Shown: positions 7,538-15,754 of the stretch, piece after piece
Layout: the number at the start of each line of letters is the position of its first letter
Numbering within the stretch: the first letter of the stretch is position 1
Notes under the pieces: generated by a model
Database searches by the model: none
Told to the model about the DNA's origin: nothing
Seen by the model: the letters and a program-made list of their open reading frames with translations, nothing else
Position numbers and translations under genes: made by a program
Source of the DNA: Puerhibacterium puerhi
Lineage (GTDB): Bacteria > Actinomycetota > Actinomycetes > Actinomycetales > Cellulomonadaceae
Assembly: GCF_009846865.1 (NCBI RefSeq)
Contig: NZ_WUWN01000004.1
Coordinates: forward strand, 62,001 to 126,000
DNA: 64,000 bases
Direction: 5' to 3'

Positions 7538-8887
7538 ATGGACACGCAGACCGACGCGGTCCCTCCGGCCGGCGCATCGGTGCCCGTCGCCGCAGACCCT
7601 GCGAGCACGGTCACGCCGGCCACGAACGCGGACGACCTCGCCCCCGACACCGGCCAGCGCTTCGACCGCGCCCGGACGACCCGCTTCGGCGTCGGCTTCT
7701 TCGCCTACGGCCTGCTGTGGATCATCGGCCTGCAGATCGTCGCGGCCGTGCTGCTGCCCCAGCGCCTCAAGGACATCGGCGTCGCCTCCCCCGAGACGCT
7801 GCTCGGCTCGATCAGCGCCGTGACCGCGATCGTCTCCCTGGTCTCGAACCTCGTGTTCGGCAACTTCTCCGACCGCACGCGCAGCCGCTTCGGCCGCCGC
7901 GCGCCGTGGATCCTCGCGGGCGGCATCCTCGGCGGCGTGACCCTGCTGGCCATCGGCCTGCTGTCCGACGCCACGCTCATCACGATCGTCTACTGCGTGT
8001 GCATGGTGGGCCTCAACATGATGCTCGCCCCGGCCGTCGCGGTGCTCAGCGACCGCGTGCCCGGCAAGCTGCGCGGCACCATGTCCGCCTTCTACGGCGC
8101 CGGCCTGTCCGCCGGTGCCCCGCTCGGCTCGCTCGTGGGCACCCTGTTCATCGGCGCCACGGGCGCCTCGGTGCCCGGGTTCGTCCTGGCCGGCGCGCTC
8201 ATGGCGTTCTCCGCCGTGCTGGCCCTCGTCATCTGGCCCCGCGAGCGCTCGGCCCGCGACCTGCCGCCCGCGCCGTCGACCCTCAAGGACGTGCTGGCCA
8301 GCTTCCGCCCGCCGCGCAACGCGCCGGACTTCTACCTGGCCTTCGGCGGCCGCCTGTTCATGCTGGTCAGCTACCAGATGATCATGGCGTACCAGCTGTA
8401 CATCGTGCAGGACCACCTGGGCCAGACGACCGAGGAGTCCGCCGCGACCATCGCGACGATGTCGGTCATCCTGCTGGTCGTCTCGCTCGTCGGCGCCGTC
8501 GTCGCCGGCCCCGTCTCCGACGTCATCGGCCGCCGCAAGCTGCCGGTCGTGCTGTCCAGCGTCATGTTCGCCGTCGGCATCGCGATGCCGTGGATCATGC
8601 CCACCACCCTGGGCATGTACCTGTTCGCCGGCATCGCCGGCCTCGGCTACGGCATCTACACCTCGGTGGACCAGGCCCTCAACGTGGACGTGCTGCCGAA
8701 CCAGGAGGAGGCCGGCAAGGACCTCGGCATCCTCAACCTGTCCACCACCGCCGGCCAGACCGTGGGCCCGCTCATCACCTCGTCGCTGGTCGTGGCCACC
8801 GGCAGCTACTCGCTGGTCTTCCCGGTCGCGATCGTCGCCGCGCTGCTCGGTGCGCTTGCCATCGTGCGGATCAGGTCGGTGCACTGA
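7538..8887 (+). CDS. MFS/GPH-type sugar transporter
   Basis: The 449-residue membrane protein has about 12 TM helices, starting after a 45-residue polar N-terminus. The loop FGNFSDRTRSRFGRRAPWIL is the signature of the glycoside-pentoside-hexuronide:cation symporter branch of the MFS. The ATG at 7538 follows AAGAAGG with good spacing; an in-frame start at 7436 would place the operator inside the gene. Divergent transcription with the GH43 gene and the shared operators point to uptake of xylosides, arabinosides or galactosides that the neighbouring hydrolases then cleave. Confidence 0.85.
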   Translation: MDTQTDAVPPAGASVPVAADPASTVTPATNADDLAPDTGQRFDRARTTRFGVGFFAYGLLWIIGLQIVAAVLLPQRLKDIGVASPETLLGSISAVTAIVSLVSNLVFGNFSDRTRSRFGRRAPWILAGGILGGVTLLAIGLLSDATLITIVYCVCMVGLNMMLAPAVAVLSDRVPGKLRGTMSAFYGAGLSAGAPLGSLVGTLFIGATGASVPGFVLAGALMAFSAVLALVIWPRERSARDLPPAPSTLKDVLASFRPPRNAPDFYLAFGGRLFMLVSYQMIMAYQLYIVQDHLGQTTEESAATIATMSVILLVVSLVGAVVAGPVSDVIGRRKLPVVLSSVMFAVGIAMPWIMPTTLGMYLFAGIAGLGYGIYTSVDQALNVDVLPNQEEAGKDLGILNLSTTAGQTVGPLITSSLVVATGSYSLVFPVAIVAALLGALAIVRIRSVH

Positions 8888-8925
8888 CCGGTGCCGACCG
8901 GCGCTGACCGGCGCTGACCGGCGCG
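8886..8925. repeat. Tandem repeat, four 10-bp units
   Basis: Units 8886-8895, 8896-8905, 8906-8915 and 8916-8925 follow the pattern GACCGGCGCT with one to three changes. The array starts inside the TGA stop codon of the symporter gene. Confidence 0.75.
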
Positions 8926-8977
8926 GTGACAGCGTGCCGAGCGCGTGACGGCAGCGCGGTGACCGCATGACGGCCGC

Positions 8978-9063
8978 GCCGAGCGCGTGACGCCGCGCGA
9001 CGGCCACGCGCTGAGTGCCGGCCGAGCGCGTGACGCCGGGCGACGGCCACGCGCTGAGTGCCG
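8978..9063. repeat. 43-bp direct tandem duplication
   Basis: Units 8978-9020 and 9021-9063 differ by a single base, and a third partial copy begins at 9064 (GTCGAGCGCG). It lies in the non-coding space after the symporter gene. Confidence 0.8.
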
Positions 9064-9165
9064 GTCGAGCGCGCACCGGCGGACCGCGCTCCTTCCGACG
9101 CCGTCGGTCGGGCCTCGTGCCCGCCCGGCGGCGTCGTCGTGCGACGGCTGCGGGGGCCGCACCAC

Positions 9166-9233
9166 TCTGTTCGGTGATTCGTTGGCTGATCGGTGATCCG
9201 GATCGCCGATCAGTCAACGAATCACCGAACAGA
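9166..9233. repeat. Dispersed 68-base palindromic element, copy 1
   Basis: Two 34-base arms are complementary with two mismatches and meet at GATCCGGATC, leaving no real loop. An almost identical element lies at 23791-23860. It is AT-richer than its surroundings and carries no coding capacity. It resembles REP-type intergenic palindromes rather than an insertion sequence. Confidence 0.85.
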
Positions 9234-9512
9234 CGACCGAGGGGCGCCGGCATCCGAGGCATGGGCAGGTCCGGCCGGCCTCGCTGATCCCGAAGAACGG
9301 GGCCGGCTCGCTGGCCCCGACGGGCGGGGCCGGCCGGCGTCGCTGACCCCGACGGGCGGGGCCGGCTCGCTGGCCCGTCCGATCGCCGTCCTGCCCCCTG
9401 CCCGCTGAGATCGGCACTTCGTCGTGAGGTCGGCACCTCGAGCTGCCGAGCTCGCGACAAACTGCCGAGCTCGCCCGCCGGCCCCACCGGCAGCCGCGGG
9501 TTCGGACGGACG

Positions 9513-9550
9513 ACGACGGCCCGTCCCGCAGCTGCGGGACGGGCCGTCGT
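9513..9550. terminator. Perfect 19-bp inverted repeat, terminator
   Basis: Arms 9513-9531 and 9532-9550 are perfectly complementary and centre on CAGCTG. It lies between the convergent symporter and GH42 genes, nearest to the GH42 3' end. Confidence 0.7.
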
Positions 9551-9669
9551 GCGTCGCCCAGGGCCGCCGAGCGCCTGGGCGGCCGGTTGCTAAGGGCGGC
9601 CGGTCCGAGCCGCCGGGCCGCCGGGGCCGCCGGGGCCGCCGGGCCGCCGCGCGCCCAGGCGCCCAGGCG

Positions 9670-11727
9670 TCAGCCCTCGAGCACCACCAGGTCCCAGGCG
9701 CCGACCGTGAGCGGCTGCCCCTGCTCGACGGCGTCGCCGGTGAGCACCGACGTGCCGGCCACCGGGGCGTCCAGGGTCACGGCCTCGCCGGAGTAGTTGA
9801 GCAGGTAGGTCAGCGGGTTGCCGCGGCCGTTGGTGCCGCGGCGGACGGCCACGCGCGGCGCCGTCGTCGCCAGCTCCTGCGGCCACTCCCACAGCCCGGC
9901 GTCCCGCACCAGCCGCGCCAGCACCCCGCGCAGCGTCTCGGGGTCGGTCATCGTGGCGAGGTAGGTCGCCGTGCCGGCGCCGAACGCGTTGCGCACGACG
10001 GCGGCGTACCGCGACCACGCCGGGTGGTCGTAGGTGGCGAGCACCTCGGCGCCGTCGGTGGGCGTCAGCAGCTCGAGCACCGCCTTCGCCTCCGGCGCCG
10101 CCTCCCCGCCGGCCAGCTCCGCGAGCGCGCCGCGGAACGCCAGCCGCGCGCCGTCGGGCGTGGAGAACTGGTTGTAGGTGGCGCCGAAGACGTCGGTGAG
10201 GCCGTGCGGGGCGCGGTCGTGCCAGACGGTGACGTGCTCGTCGGCGACGGCGGTGCGGAACGTGGAGACCAGGTGGCCGCCCTGCTCGACGTAGGCGCGC
10301 AGCGCGTCGATCGTGGCCTGCGGCGCCGCGTACAGCGCCGGGGTGAGCACCATGGCGTAGTGGGCGAGGTCCTGCGCGTCGAAGGGCACGAAGTCGACCT
10401 CGACGTTGAGCTCGAACAGCGCGTCGTAGACCCACCGCAGCACGTCGTTGTAGCCCACCGACGGGCCGTAGGCGCCCTCGACGAAGCCGCGCTCCAGCGT
10501 GAACCACCTCAGCGCGGTCAGCGCCTCGTTGCTCACCATCACCGCGACGCGGTTGGCCTTGCGCAGCCCGGTGAACGACGCGGCGTGCCGCTCGACCTCG
10601 GCGCCGAAGACGCCGGCCTCCTCGTACGTCGGGTTCGACTCGAGGTCGTGGCTGAGCAGGCCCTTCCAGTACGTCTCGAAGGAGTTGTGGATGGAGTGCC
10701 AGTGCCAGTACATGACGCCGAGCGCGCCGCTGGCCAGGTGGCTGTACGCCTGCAGGCGCAGCTGGCCCGGGTAGGGCAGCCAGCCCATCTGGCCCTGCGC
10801 CTGGGTCTCGAGCACCAGGTAGTTGGCGCCGCCCTTGATCGAGCGGGTCATGTCGCCGCCGAAGGCGATCTCCTTGCCCGTCAGGCGCGACTGCGTGGGG
10901 TGGTAGATGTCCGTGCCGGCCAGGTCGACGGCGCGGGCGGCCCTGAAGTGGTCGACGGCGGGCTGCAGGCCGTACGACCAGCCCGGGGCCCAGTCGAAGT
11001 CGAAGTTCTGGGTGACGAACTGGTCGTCGCGGGCGTACTCGCGCACGATGCCGGCCTGCCAGGCGAGGTACTCCTCGACCAGTGTGCGGCGGTACTTGTC
11101 GAACTCCGCGGCGAGCGAGCCGTTGACGGTGCCGCGCACGTCCGGGAAGTCCTCCCAGGCGTCGATCCGGTTGGACCAGTAGTCGAGGCCGAACGTGCGG
11201 TTGAGCGCGGCCAGGTCGCCGTCGAACTTCTGCTGGAGGTACTTGACGAACCCGGCCTGCACCGAGCGCGAGGCGGCGTCGTAGTACTTGGTCTCGTTGT
11301 CGACCTGGAAGCCGATCACGTGCTCGCGGTGGGCCGTGTGCTCCAGCAGCCGGCGGATCACCCGCTCGCCGTAGAACCGGTAGGCGGGGTTCGTGATGTC
11401 CATGATCTGCCGGGCGCCGTAGCGCGGGGCGTCGGTGCGGTCGGTGACCGCCAGCACGTCCGGGTGCGCGGCGACCAGCCAGGTGGGCACCGCGTAGGTG
11501 GGCGTGCCGACGATGACCTTGCGGCCGAACGTCTCCGCGGCGTCGAGCGCGCGGTCCACGTGCGTGAAGTCGAAGACGCCGGGCTGCGGCTCCAGGGTGC
11601 TCCACGTCGACTCGGCGATCCGGATGACGTTGAGGTGCGCGTCGCGCATCATCGCCATGTCGGTCTCGATCCGGTCGGTCGGCATGTACTCGTCGTAGTA
11701 CGCCGCTCCGAACAGCACTGCGTCCAC
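9670..11727 (-). CDS. GH42 beta-galactosidase
   Basis: The 685-residue protein has the full GH42 architecture. The catalytic TIM barrel comes first (FGAAYYDEYMP at 7-17), with the acid/base Glu145 in GFQVDNETKYYD and the nucleophile Glu307 in NYLVLETQAQG. Next are the trimerisation domain (about 390-600) and a small C-terminal beta domain. No signal peptide is present, so it acts on imported beta-galactosides. The start is GTG (11725-11727) behind a GAAGGG-type site. A perfect CTACCGATCGGTAG operator about 85 bases upstream links it to the TetR protein encoded at 5034-5813. Confidence 0.92.
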   Translation of the reverse strand: MDAVLFGAAYYDEYMPTDRIETDMAMMRDAHLNVIRIAESTWSTLEPQPGVFDFTHVDRALDAAETFGRKVIVGTPTYAVPTWLVAAHPDVLAVTDRTDAPRYGARQIMDITNPAYRFYGERVIRRLLEHTAHREHVIGFQVDNETKYYDAASRSVQAGFVKYLQQKFDGDLAALNRTFGLDYWSNRIDAWEDFPDVRGTVNGSLAAEFDKYRRTLVEEYLAWQAGIVREYARDDQFVTQNFDFDWAPGWSYGLQPAVDHFRAARAVDLAGTDIYHPTQSRLTGKEIAFGGDMTRSIKGGANYLVLETQAQGQMGWLPYPGQLRLQAYSHLASGALGVMYWHWHSIHNSFETYWKGLLSHDLESNPTYEEAGVFGAEVERHAASFTGLRKANRVAVMVSNEALTALRWFTLERGFVEGAYGPSVGYNDVLRWVYDALFELNVEVDFVPFDAQDLAHYAMVLTPALYAAPQATIDALRAYVEQGGHLVSTFRTAVADEHVTVWHDRAPHGLTDVFGATYNQFSTPDGARLAFRGALAELAGGEAAPEAKAVLELLTPTDGAEVLATYDHPAWSRYAAVVRNAFGAGTATYLATMTDPETLRGVLARLVRDAGLWEWPQELATTAPRVAVRRGTNGRGNPLTYLLNYSGEAVTLDAPVAGTSVLTGDAVEQGQPLTVGAWDLVVLEG

Positions 11728-11809
11728 GTCGCCACCCTTCGTCGCGCGATGCCCCGGGCGGCTCGTGGCGCCGCCGGGCGGCCCGCCGTCGGGCCGGCCA
11801 CCACTCTAC

Positions 11810-11823
11810 CTACCGATCGGTAG
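11810..11823. promoter_or_regulatory. Perfect TACCGATCGGTA operator before the GH42 gene
   Basis: CTACCGATCGGTAG is a 14-base perfect palindrome, flanked by further CTAC and AGATA bases. It has the same half-site and spacing as the sites at 7374 and 7445. Confidence 0.7.
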
Positions 11824-11904
11824 ATAAAGCCCGCAGCCGGTCGCCGGAGAGCTTGCCGCGACGAGCGTCTCGCGGAGCTCGACCACCTTGTACTCGAACA
11901 TGGC

Positions 11905-12756
11905 TCAGCTCGTCGCCGTCGCGGCCCGGAGCCACGGCAGCAGCACCGGCAGCACGGCGTCGGGCTGCATGGCGCGCAGGTGGTCGGCGCCCGGTACCAC
12001 CGCCACCTGCCAGCCGCGCGCCTCGAGCTCGGCCCGGTGGGCACGCACCGCGCCCGCGATGACCACGCGCACGCCGCCCCAGCGCGGCCCGTAGTCGATG
12101 TCGTCCCGCTCGCCGACGAACGCCAGGCGCGGCACGGTGACGCGGTCGAGGGCGGCGGCCTCGTCGAACCCGCGCAGCGACTCGTAGAGCGTGACGTACT
12201 GCTGCGTCTGCTCGGGGCTGAGCGTGACCTCGACGGAGTCCCAGTCGCCGGGCGCCACCTCCCGCCGGGGCGGCGGCGACTGCCGGTAGGCCACGGCCAT
12301 GCGATGGGTGGCGCGGGTGACCTCGAGCATCGCCGCGTACGGGCCGCCGAGCGGCGGGAAGCCGCCCATCGCCAGCCCCGTGAGGCGGTCGGTGCGCAGG
12401 GCGAGCTGCAAGGCCGCCAGCGCCAGCCAGGAGTATCCGTAGCAGGCGAACCGGTCGACGCCGGCCGCGTCGGCGACGGCCAGCAGGTCGGTGGCCACGG
12501 CGTCGGCAGTGAGCGTGAGCGGCTTGGGGTGGGCGGCGAGGTGACCCTCGTAGTCGGCAGCGACGATCCGGAAGCCCGCGTCCGCGAGCGCCGTGGCCAG
12601 CGTGCGGCCGGGGTTCGGGTCGGCGCCCCAGGCGCGGGCCTGCTCGGCCGCCGCGCCCTCGACGACGGCGGTGCCGACCGGCAGCAGGACGGCGGGACCG
12701 TCGCCGAGCACGGCGACGTCGACGGCGGCGCCGTCGTGCAGCGTGGCGGTGGGCAT
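11905..12756 (-). CDS. Alpha/beta-hydrolase
   Basis: The 283-residue protein follows the alpha/beta-hydrolase fold. The nucleophile is probably Ser109 in CYGYSWLALAAL; the family elbow G-x-S-x-G is changed to GYSWL, with Leu in place of the last Gly. The acid is Asp218 or Asp219 in VGERDDIDYG and the base is His259 in PGADHLRAM. An oxyanion HG motif is not evident. It is divergent from a TetR gene, with 44 bases between starts that carry a palindrome, so it is probably induced by a substrate of that regulator. Esterase, lactonase or another hydrolase activity cannot be decided. Confidence 0.75.
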   Translation of the reverse strand: MPTATLHDGAAVDVAVLGDGPAVLLPVGTAVVEGAAAEQARAWGADPNPGRTLATALADAGFRIVAADYEGHLAAHPKPLTLTADAVATDLLAVADAAGVDRFACYGYSWLALAALQLALRTDRLTGLAMGGFPPLGGPYAAMLEVTRATHRMAVAYRQSPPPRREVAPGDWDSVEVTLSPEQTQQYVTLYESLRGFDEAAALDRVTVPRLAFVGERDDIDYGPRWGGVRVVIAGAVRAHRAELEARGWQVAVVPGADHLRAMQPDAVLPVLLPWLRAATATS

Positions 12757-12783
12757 GGGTCCTCCTCTGCGGCGACGAAACGC

Positions 12784-12797
12784 TATACACTGTAAGG
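12784..12797. promoter_or_regulatory. Operator/promoter overlap between hydrolase and TetR genes
   Basis: The AT-rich stretch TATACACTGTAA contains the near-palindrome TACACTGTA and overlaps -10-like sequence for both divergent genes. It is the only non-GC-rich sequence in this 44-base gap and is the likely TetR site. Confidence 0.55.
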
Positions 12798-12800
12798 ACT

Positions 12801-13553
12801 ATGGGAACCACCGACAAGAGCCCCGCCTCGGACGCCGAGGCACACGTGCGCCGGCTGTGGCGCCACCGCGGCGCCGCTCCCCCGTCCCCGCGCCGCGGCC
12901 CGCGCCCGCAGCTCGCGCTGGACGCCGTGCTGGACGCCGCCGTCGCGCTGGCGGACGCCGAGGGGCTCGCCGGCGTCTCCACGCGCGCGGTCGCCGCGCG
13001 CGTCGGCGTCAGCGCGATGGGCCTGTACCCCTACGTGGGGTCCAAGGAGCAGCTCGTCGCGCTCATGCAGGACCACGCGTCGGTGATGCCGGCCTGGGAC
13101 GACGCGGGGCCGGCGCTCGCCGACGACGTCGAGGCGTGGGCGCTGCGGCTGTTCGACCTGCACGTGGCCCACCCCTGGCTCGCCGAGGTGCCGTGGGCGC
13201 AGGCCTCGGGCGGCCCGCAGGAGCAGGACTGGCTGGAGCGCCTGCTCGCCGTCCTGGAGCGCCACGGCATCGCGCCGCCGCGCCGCGCCGCCGTCGTCAC
13301 CGCGCTGTACGCGACGGTGCGCGCGTCGGCCCAGACCGCCGCCGCGTACCGCGGCATGGCCGACGGCGAGGCTGCGGCGTGGCGCGAGCGGGCGGCGGCG
13401 ACGCGGCGGCTGGTCCCCGACCTCACCGAGCGCTACCCACGCTCGACGAGCCTGCCGCCCGTGGCCGACGACTGGCGGGAGGCGCCGCGGGAGGGCGTCC
13501 GGCAGACGGTGCGGCTGCTGTGCCGCGGGCTGGAGGCCGACGGCGGCGCGTGA
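12801..13553 (+). CDS. TetR-family regulator (TetR_C type)
   Basis: The 250-residue protein has a basic N-terminal extension, then a TetR helix-turn-helix at about residues 40-85 (VSTRAVAARVGVSAMGLYPYVGSKEQLVALM). A long C-terminal helical domain has the AHPWLAEVPW pattern seen in TetR_C-type regulators. It faces the alpha/beta-hydrolase gene across a short AT-rich operator. The ATG lies about 9 bases behind the -10-like TACACT, so the transcript may be leaderless and autorepressed. The ligand is unknown. Confidence 0.82.
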   Translation: MGTTDKSPASDAEAHVRRLWRHRGAAPPSPRRGPRPQLALDAVLDAAVALADAEGLAGVSTRAVAARVGVSAMGLYPYVGSKEQLVALMQDHASVMPAWDDAGPALADDVEAWALRLFDLHVAHPWLAEVPWAQASGGPQEQDWLERLLAVLERHGIAPPRRAAVVTALYATVRASAQTAAAYRGMADGEAAAWRERAAATRRLVPDLTERYPRSTSLPPVADDWREAPREGVRQTVRLLCRGLEADGGA

Positions 13554-13563
13554 GCCGCGCCGG

Positions 13564-13914
13564 TCACGGCCCGGCGAGCCGGTCCACCTCGGGGAGCGCC
13601 GCGGCCGCCGTCTCGGCGAAGGTGCTGTGGTCGACCGAGTGCAGGCGCCCGTCGCGGACCCACAGCTCGAGCCGGCCCAGCGCCTCGGCGCCGTCGACGA
13701 CGTCGAGGGTGGCGATCCGGCCGCCGCCGTGCAGCGGGATGCGGAGGCACGCGTCGCCGTCGTGGTCCTTGCCGCCCCAGCGCGCGGTCGCCAGCTGCGC
13801 GCGGGCCTCCGGCGCCCCCGGGCCGCGCGCCGGCGCAGAGGCGCTCGAGCAGGGCACGCTCGTGCGCCGTCAGCGGCGCACCGGGTGGGCAGCACCGCCG
13901 CGAGGGTCCTCCAT
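13564..13914 (-). pseudogene. Frameshifted small conserved gene
   Basis: Three short frames together resemble one small protein. ATG at 13914 opens MEDPRGGAAHP, the next frame holds LTAHERALLERLCAGA, and a third holds APEARAQLATARWGGKDH onward to the stop at 13564 (about 95 residues). Removing one G from the run of five G near 13820 joins the last two frames smoothly; another shift near 13875 is needed to reach the ATG. The pattern LTAHERALLERL followed by ARAQLATARW reminds me of small DUF6984-like proteins, which is uncertain. Either it is a decayed gene or the sequence has homopolymer errors. Confidence 0.45.
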
Positions 13915-14029
13915 GGCCCGATCCTCCCGGGCGCCGGCGTCCGACCACCCGCGGCTCGGCCGCGCGCCGGCGATACCGTGGGACGAGCACCCCGCGCAGC
14001 AGCCGGGACGCCCCCACCGAGGGACCACG

Positions 14030-15010
14030 ATGACGGCCACCGACGCCCGCACCCGCGAGTACGACCGCTTCGGCCCGTGGATCGACGAGGTGCGCGGCGG
14101 CGACGACGTGCCGCGGCTGTACCGCGACCACCCGATCGACTTCGCGTCGGCGCAGCTGGTGCTGAAGGTGCCGCGGAACATCGCGCGCCGGGACGCGACG
14201 CCGGAGATGGACCTGTACGACCACCTGCTCGTGGTGGAGCCGGCTCGGCTGGTGGTCCTCAGCCGCGGCGGCGACGGACCAGGAGCACGGCACGCGGCGG
14301 GCGCCGCGGGCTACGGCGTCCGCGGCGTGGCGTTCCACCAGGTCGCGACCGTCCGCCACACGGTCGACCTCCTGGACGGCAGGCTCACCGTGCGCACGAC
14401 GGACGGCGCGGCGCTCACGGTGCGCTACAACGCCTCCGCCCGGGCCACCGTCGACCGGCTCGTGGACCACCTGCGCGTCGCGACCGCCGTGGCCGGGCCC
14501 ACCACCACCGGCTGGGCCCTGCTGGCCGCCGCCCGCGCCCACCCGCCGGCGCCGCTCGCCCTCGGCCGCGACGACACGGCGCTGGCCGGCGACTTCCGCG
14601 AGGCGTCGCGCCCGCGCCCGGACCTGGGCCTGTGGGCGTGGCACGGCCGGCAGCGCGTCGCGCCGTCGCGTCCGGGCGTGCTCGGCGCCCGGCGCCTGTC
14701 GCACGCCCTGTCGCCCATGACATTGCACGGCGCGGTCGTGGCCGGCGACGCCGACACGATGGAGGTCTTCGGCCGGCACGACTGGCTCGTCCGCGGCACC
14801 AGGCCCGTGCACTCGGCGTCGCGGCTCGTGGTCCCGCTGAGCACGCCGGAGCGGCTCCGCCTCGCCCCGCACCCCGCCTACGACGGCGCGGCGTCCGTCG
14901 AGATCACGGCCGGCGCGGCGACGACCGCCGTCACCGTGCCCGTCGGGTCGTCGGCCTACCGCCTCTTCGCCGCGGCGGCCGCCGGCGGCCGGCTCGGCGC
15001 CGCCCGGTGA
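14030..15010 (+). CDS. Conserved hypothetical protein
   Basis: The 326-residue protein begins MTATDARTREYDRFGPWIDEV and has no signal peptide. It has no clear TM segment in its first 300 residues, only mildly hydrophobic stretches. It is soluble, rich in beta-prone segments and Arg, and repeatedly alternates short hydrophobic and polar runs (LVVEPARLVVLSRGGDG, RLTVRTTDGAALTVRYN). This suggests a beta-rich domain with PH-like strands near residues 50-150. I do not recognise a named family. A TACCGT box at about 13974 is a plausible -10 with a 50-base leader. The TetR gene at 15058 follows after 47 bases. Confidence 0.7.
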   Translation: MTATDARTREYDRFGPWIDEVRGGDDVPRLYRDHPIDFASAQLVLKVPRNIARRDATPEMDLYDHLLVVEPARLVVLSRGGDGPGARHAAGAAGYGVRGVAFHQVATVRHTVDLLDGRLTVRTTDGAALTVRYNASARATVDRLVDHLRVATAVAGPTTTGWALLAAARAHPPAPLALGRDDTALAGDFREASRPRPDLGLWAWHGRQRVAPSRPGVLGARRLSHALSPMTLHGAVVAGDADTMEVFGRHDWLVRGTRPVHSASRLVVPLSTPERLRLAPHPAYDGAASVEITAGAATTAVTVPVGSSAYRLFAAAAAGGRLGAAR

Positions 15011-15057
15011 GGGCCGACGGAGCCCGGGGCCGGGCCCCGGCTGGGTAGGTTGGCACC

Positions 15058-15702
15058 GTGACGGCAGCGGAGGATCCCCGCCCGCGCGCGCGCGGCTACG
15101 CGAAGGGCGCGGCTCGCAGGGCGCAGATCCTGGACGAGGTGATCCGCATGGTCGCCGAGAAGGGCGTCGACGCGTCGTCGCTCCGGTCGGTGGCGGACTC
15201 GCTGGGGATCTCGCACGCCGCGCTGCGGCACTACTTCCCGTCCCGGGACGAGCTGCTGGTCGCGGTGTACGACGAGCACGAGGGGCGCCAGCGCGGCGCG
15301 GGCGGGCGGCCCGGCTCGGCCGTGGGCGACATGCGCGACAGCGCCGAGCGCAACCGGTCGGTGCCCGGGCTGGTCCAGCTCTACACGGTGCTCATGGCGG
15401 ACGCCGCCCAGGAGGGGCACCCGGTCACGCGGGAGTTCGTGCGCGCCAGGTTCGCCCGCGTGCGCGCCAAGCTCGCCGACCTCGTGCGCGAGGACCAGGA
15501 GGCCGGGCGGATCGACCCCGAGATCGACGCGCGCGACCTGGCCTCGCTGGCCATCGCCGCGTCGGACGGCCTGCAGGTGCAGTGGCTGCTGGACCCCGGG
15601 GCTGTCGACGGCGCACGGGTCCTGAGCCTGCTCGAGCGCCTCGTGCCCGCGTCGGCGCCCGCGGCGCCTCCCGCGGCGCCCGCGCCGTCGTCGGACGACT
15701 GA
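15058..15702 (+). CDS. TetR-family regulator
   Basis: The 214-residue protein has a TetR helix-turn-helix at about residues 20-65 (ASSLRSVADSLGISHAALRHYFPSRDELLVAVY). A helical C-terminal domain ends in an Ala/Pro-rich tail. The GTG start at 15058 lies 6 bases behind TAGGTT (15046-15051), so the message is probably leaderless. It converges with the oxidoreductase/isomerase operon and may regulate it, although the operators there look LacI/cre-like. A strong terminator follows. Confidence 0.82.
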   Translation: MTAAEDPRPRARGYAKGAARRAQILDEVIRMVAEKGVDASSLRSVADSLGISHAALRHYFPSRDELLVAVYDEHEGRQRGAGGRPGSAVGDMRDSAERNRSVPGLVQLYTVLMADAAQEGHPVTREFVRARFARVRAKLADLVREDQEAGRIDPEIDARDLASLAIAASDGLQVQWLLDPGAVDGARVLSLLERLVPASAPAAPPAAPAPSSDD

Positions 15703-15703
15703 C

Positions 15704-15745
15704 GCGACCAGGGGCGGGACCGTGACCGGTCCCGCCCCTGGTCGC
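15704..15745. terminator. Perfect 18-bp hairpin between convergent genes
   Basis: Arms 15704-15721 and 15728-15745 are perfectly complementary with a six-base loop. The hairpin lies between the TetR gene (ending 15702) and the oxidoreductase gene (ending 15755) and probably serves both. Confidence 0.85.
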
Positions 15746-15754
15746 CGTCGTCCG

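Larger units (their letters stand above)
8926..9512. other. Non-coding repeat-rich intergenic region
   Basis: No credible gene lies between the symporter (8887) and the convergent GH42 gene (9670). The stretch holds a 43-bp tandem duplication, a 68-base palindrome and a three-unit array of 27-32 bases (9290-9316, 9317-9348, 9349-9375, core GGGGCCGGC...CTGGCCCCGAC). It closes with short GGTCGGCAC and GCCGAGCTCG repeats (about 9409-9475). Confidence 0.7.

Noticed and set aside
8886-9063. Possible CRISPR array
   Set aside because: The repeats are directly adjacent with no unique spacers, their units differ in length, and no cas gene is present.
9166-9233. Palindrome as the end of an insertion sequence
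   Set aside because: There is no transposase frame or second inverted end nearby; the element is complete in itself.
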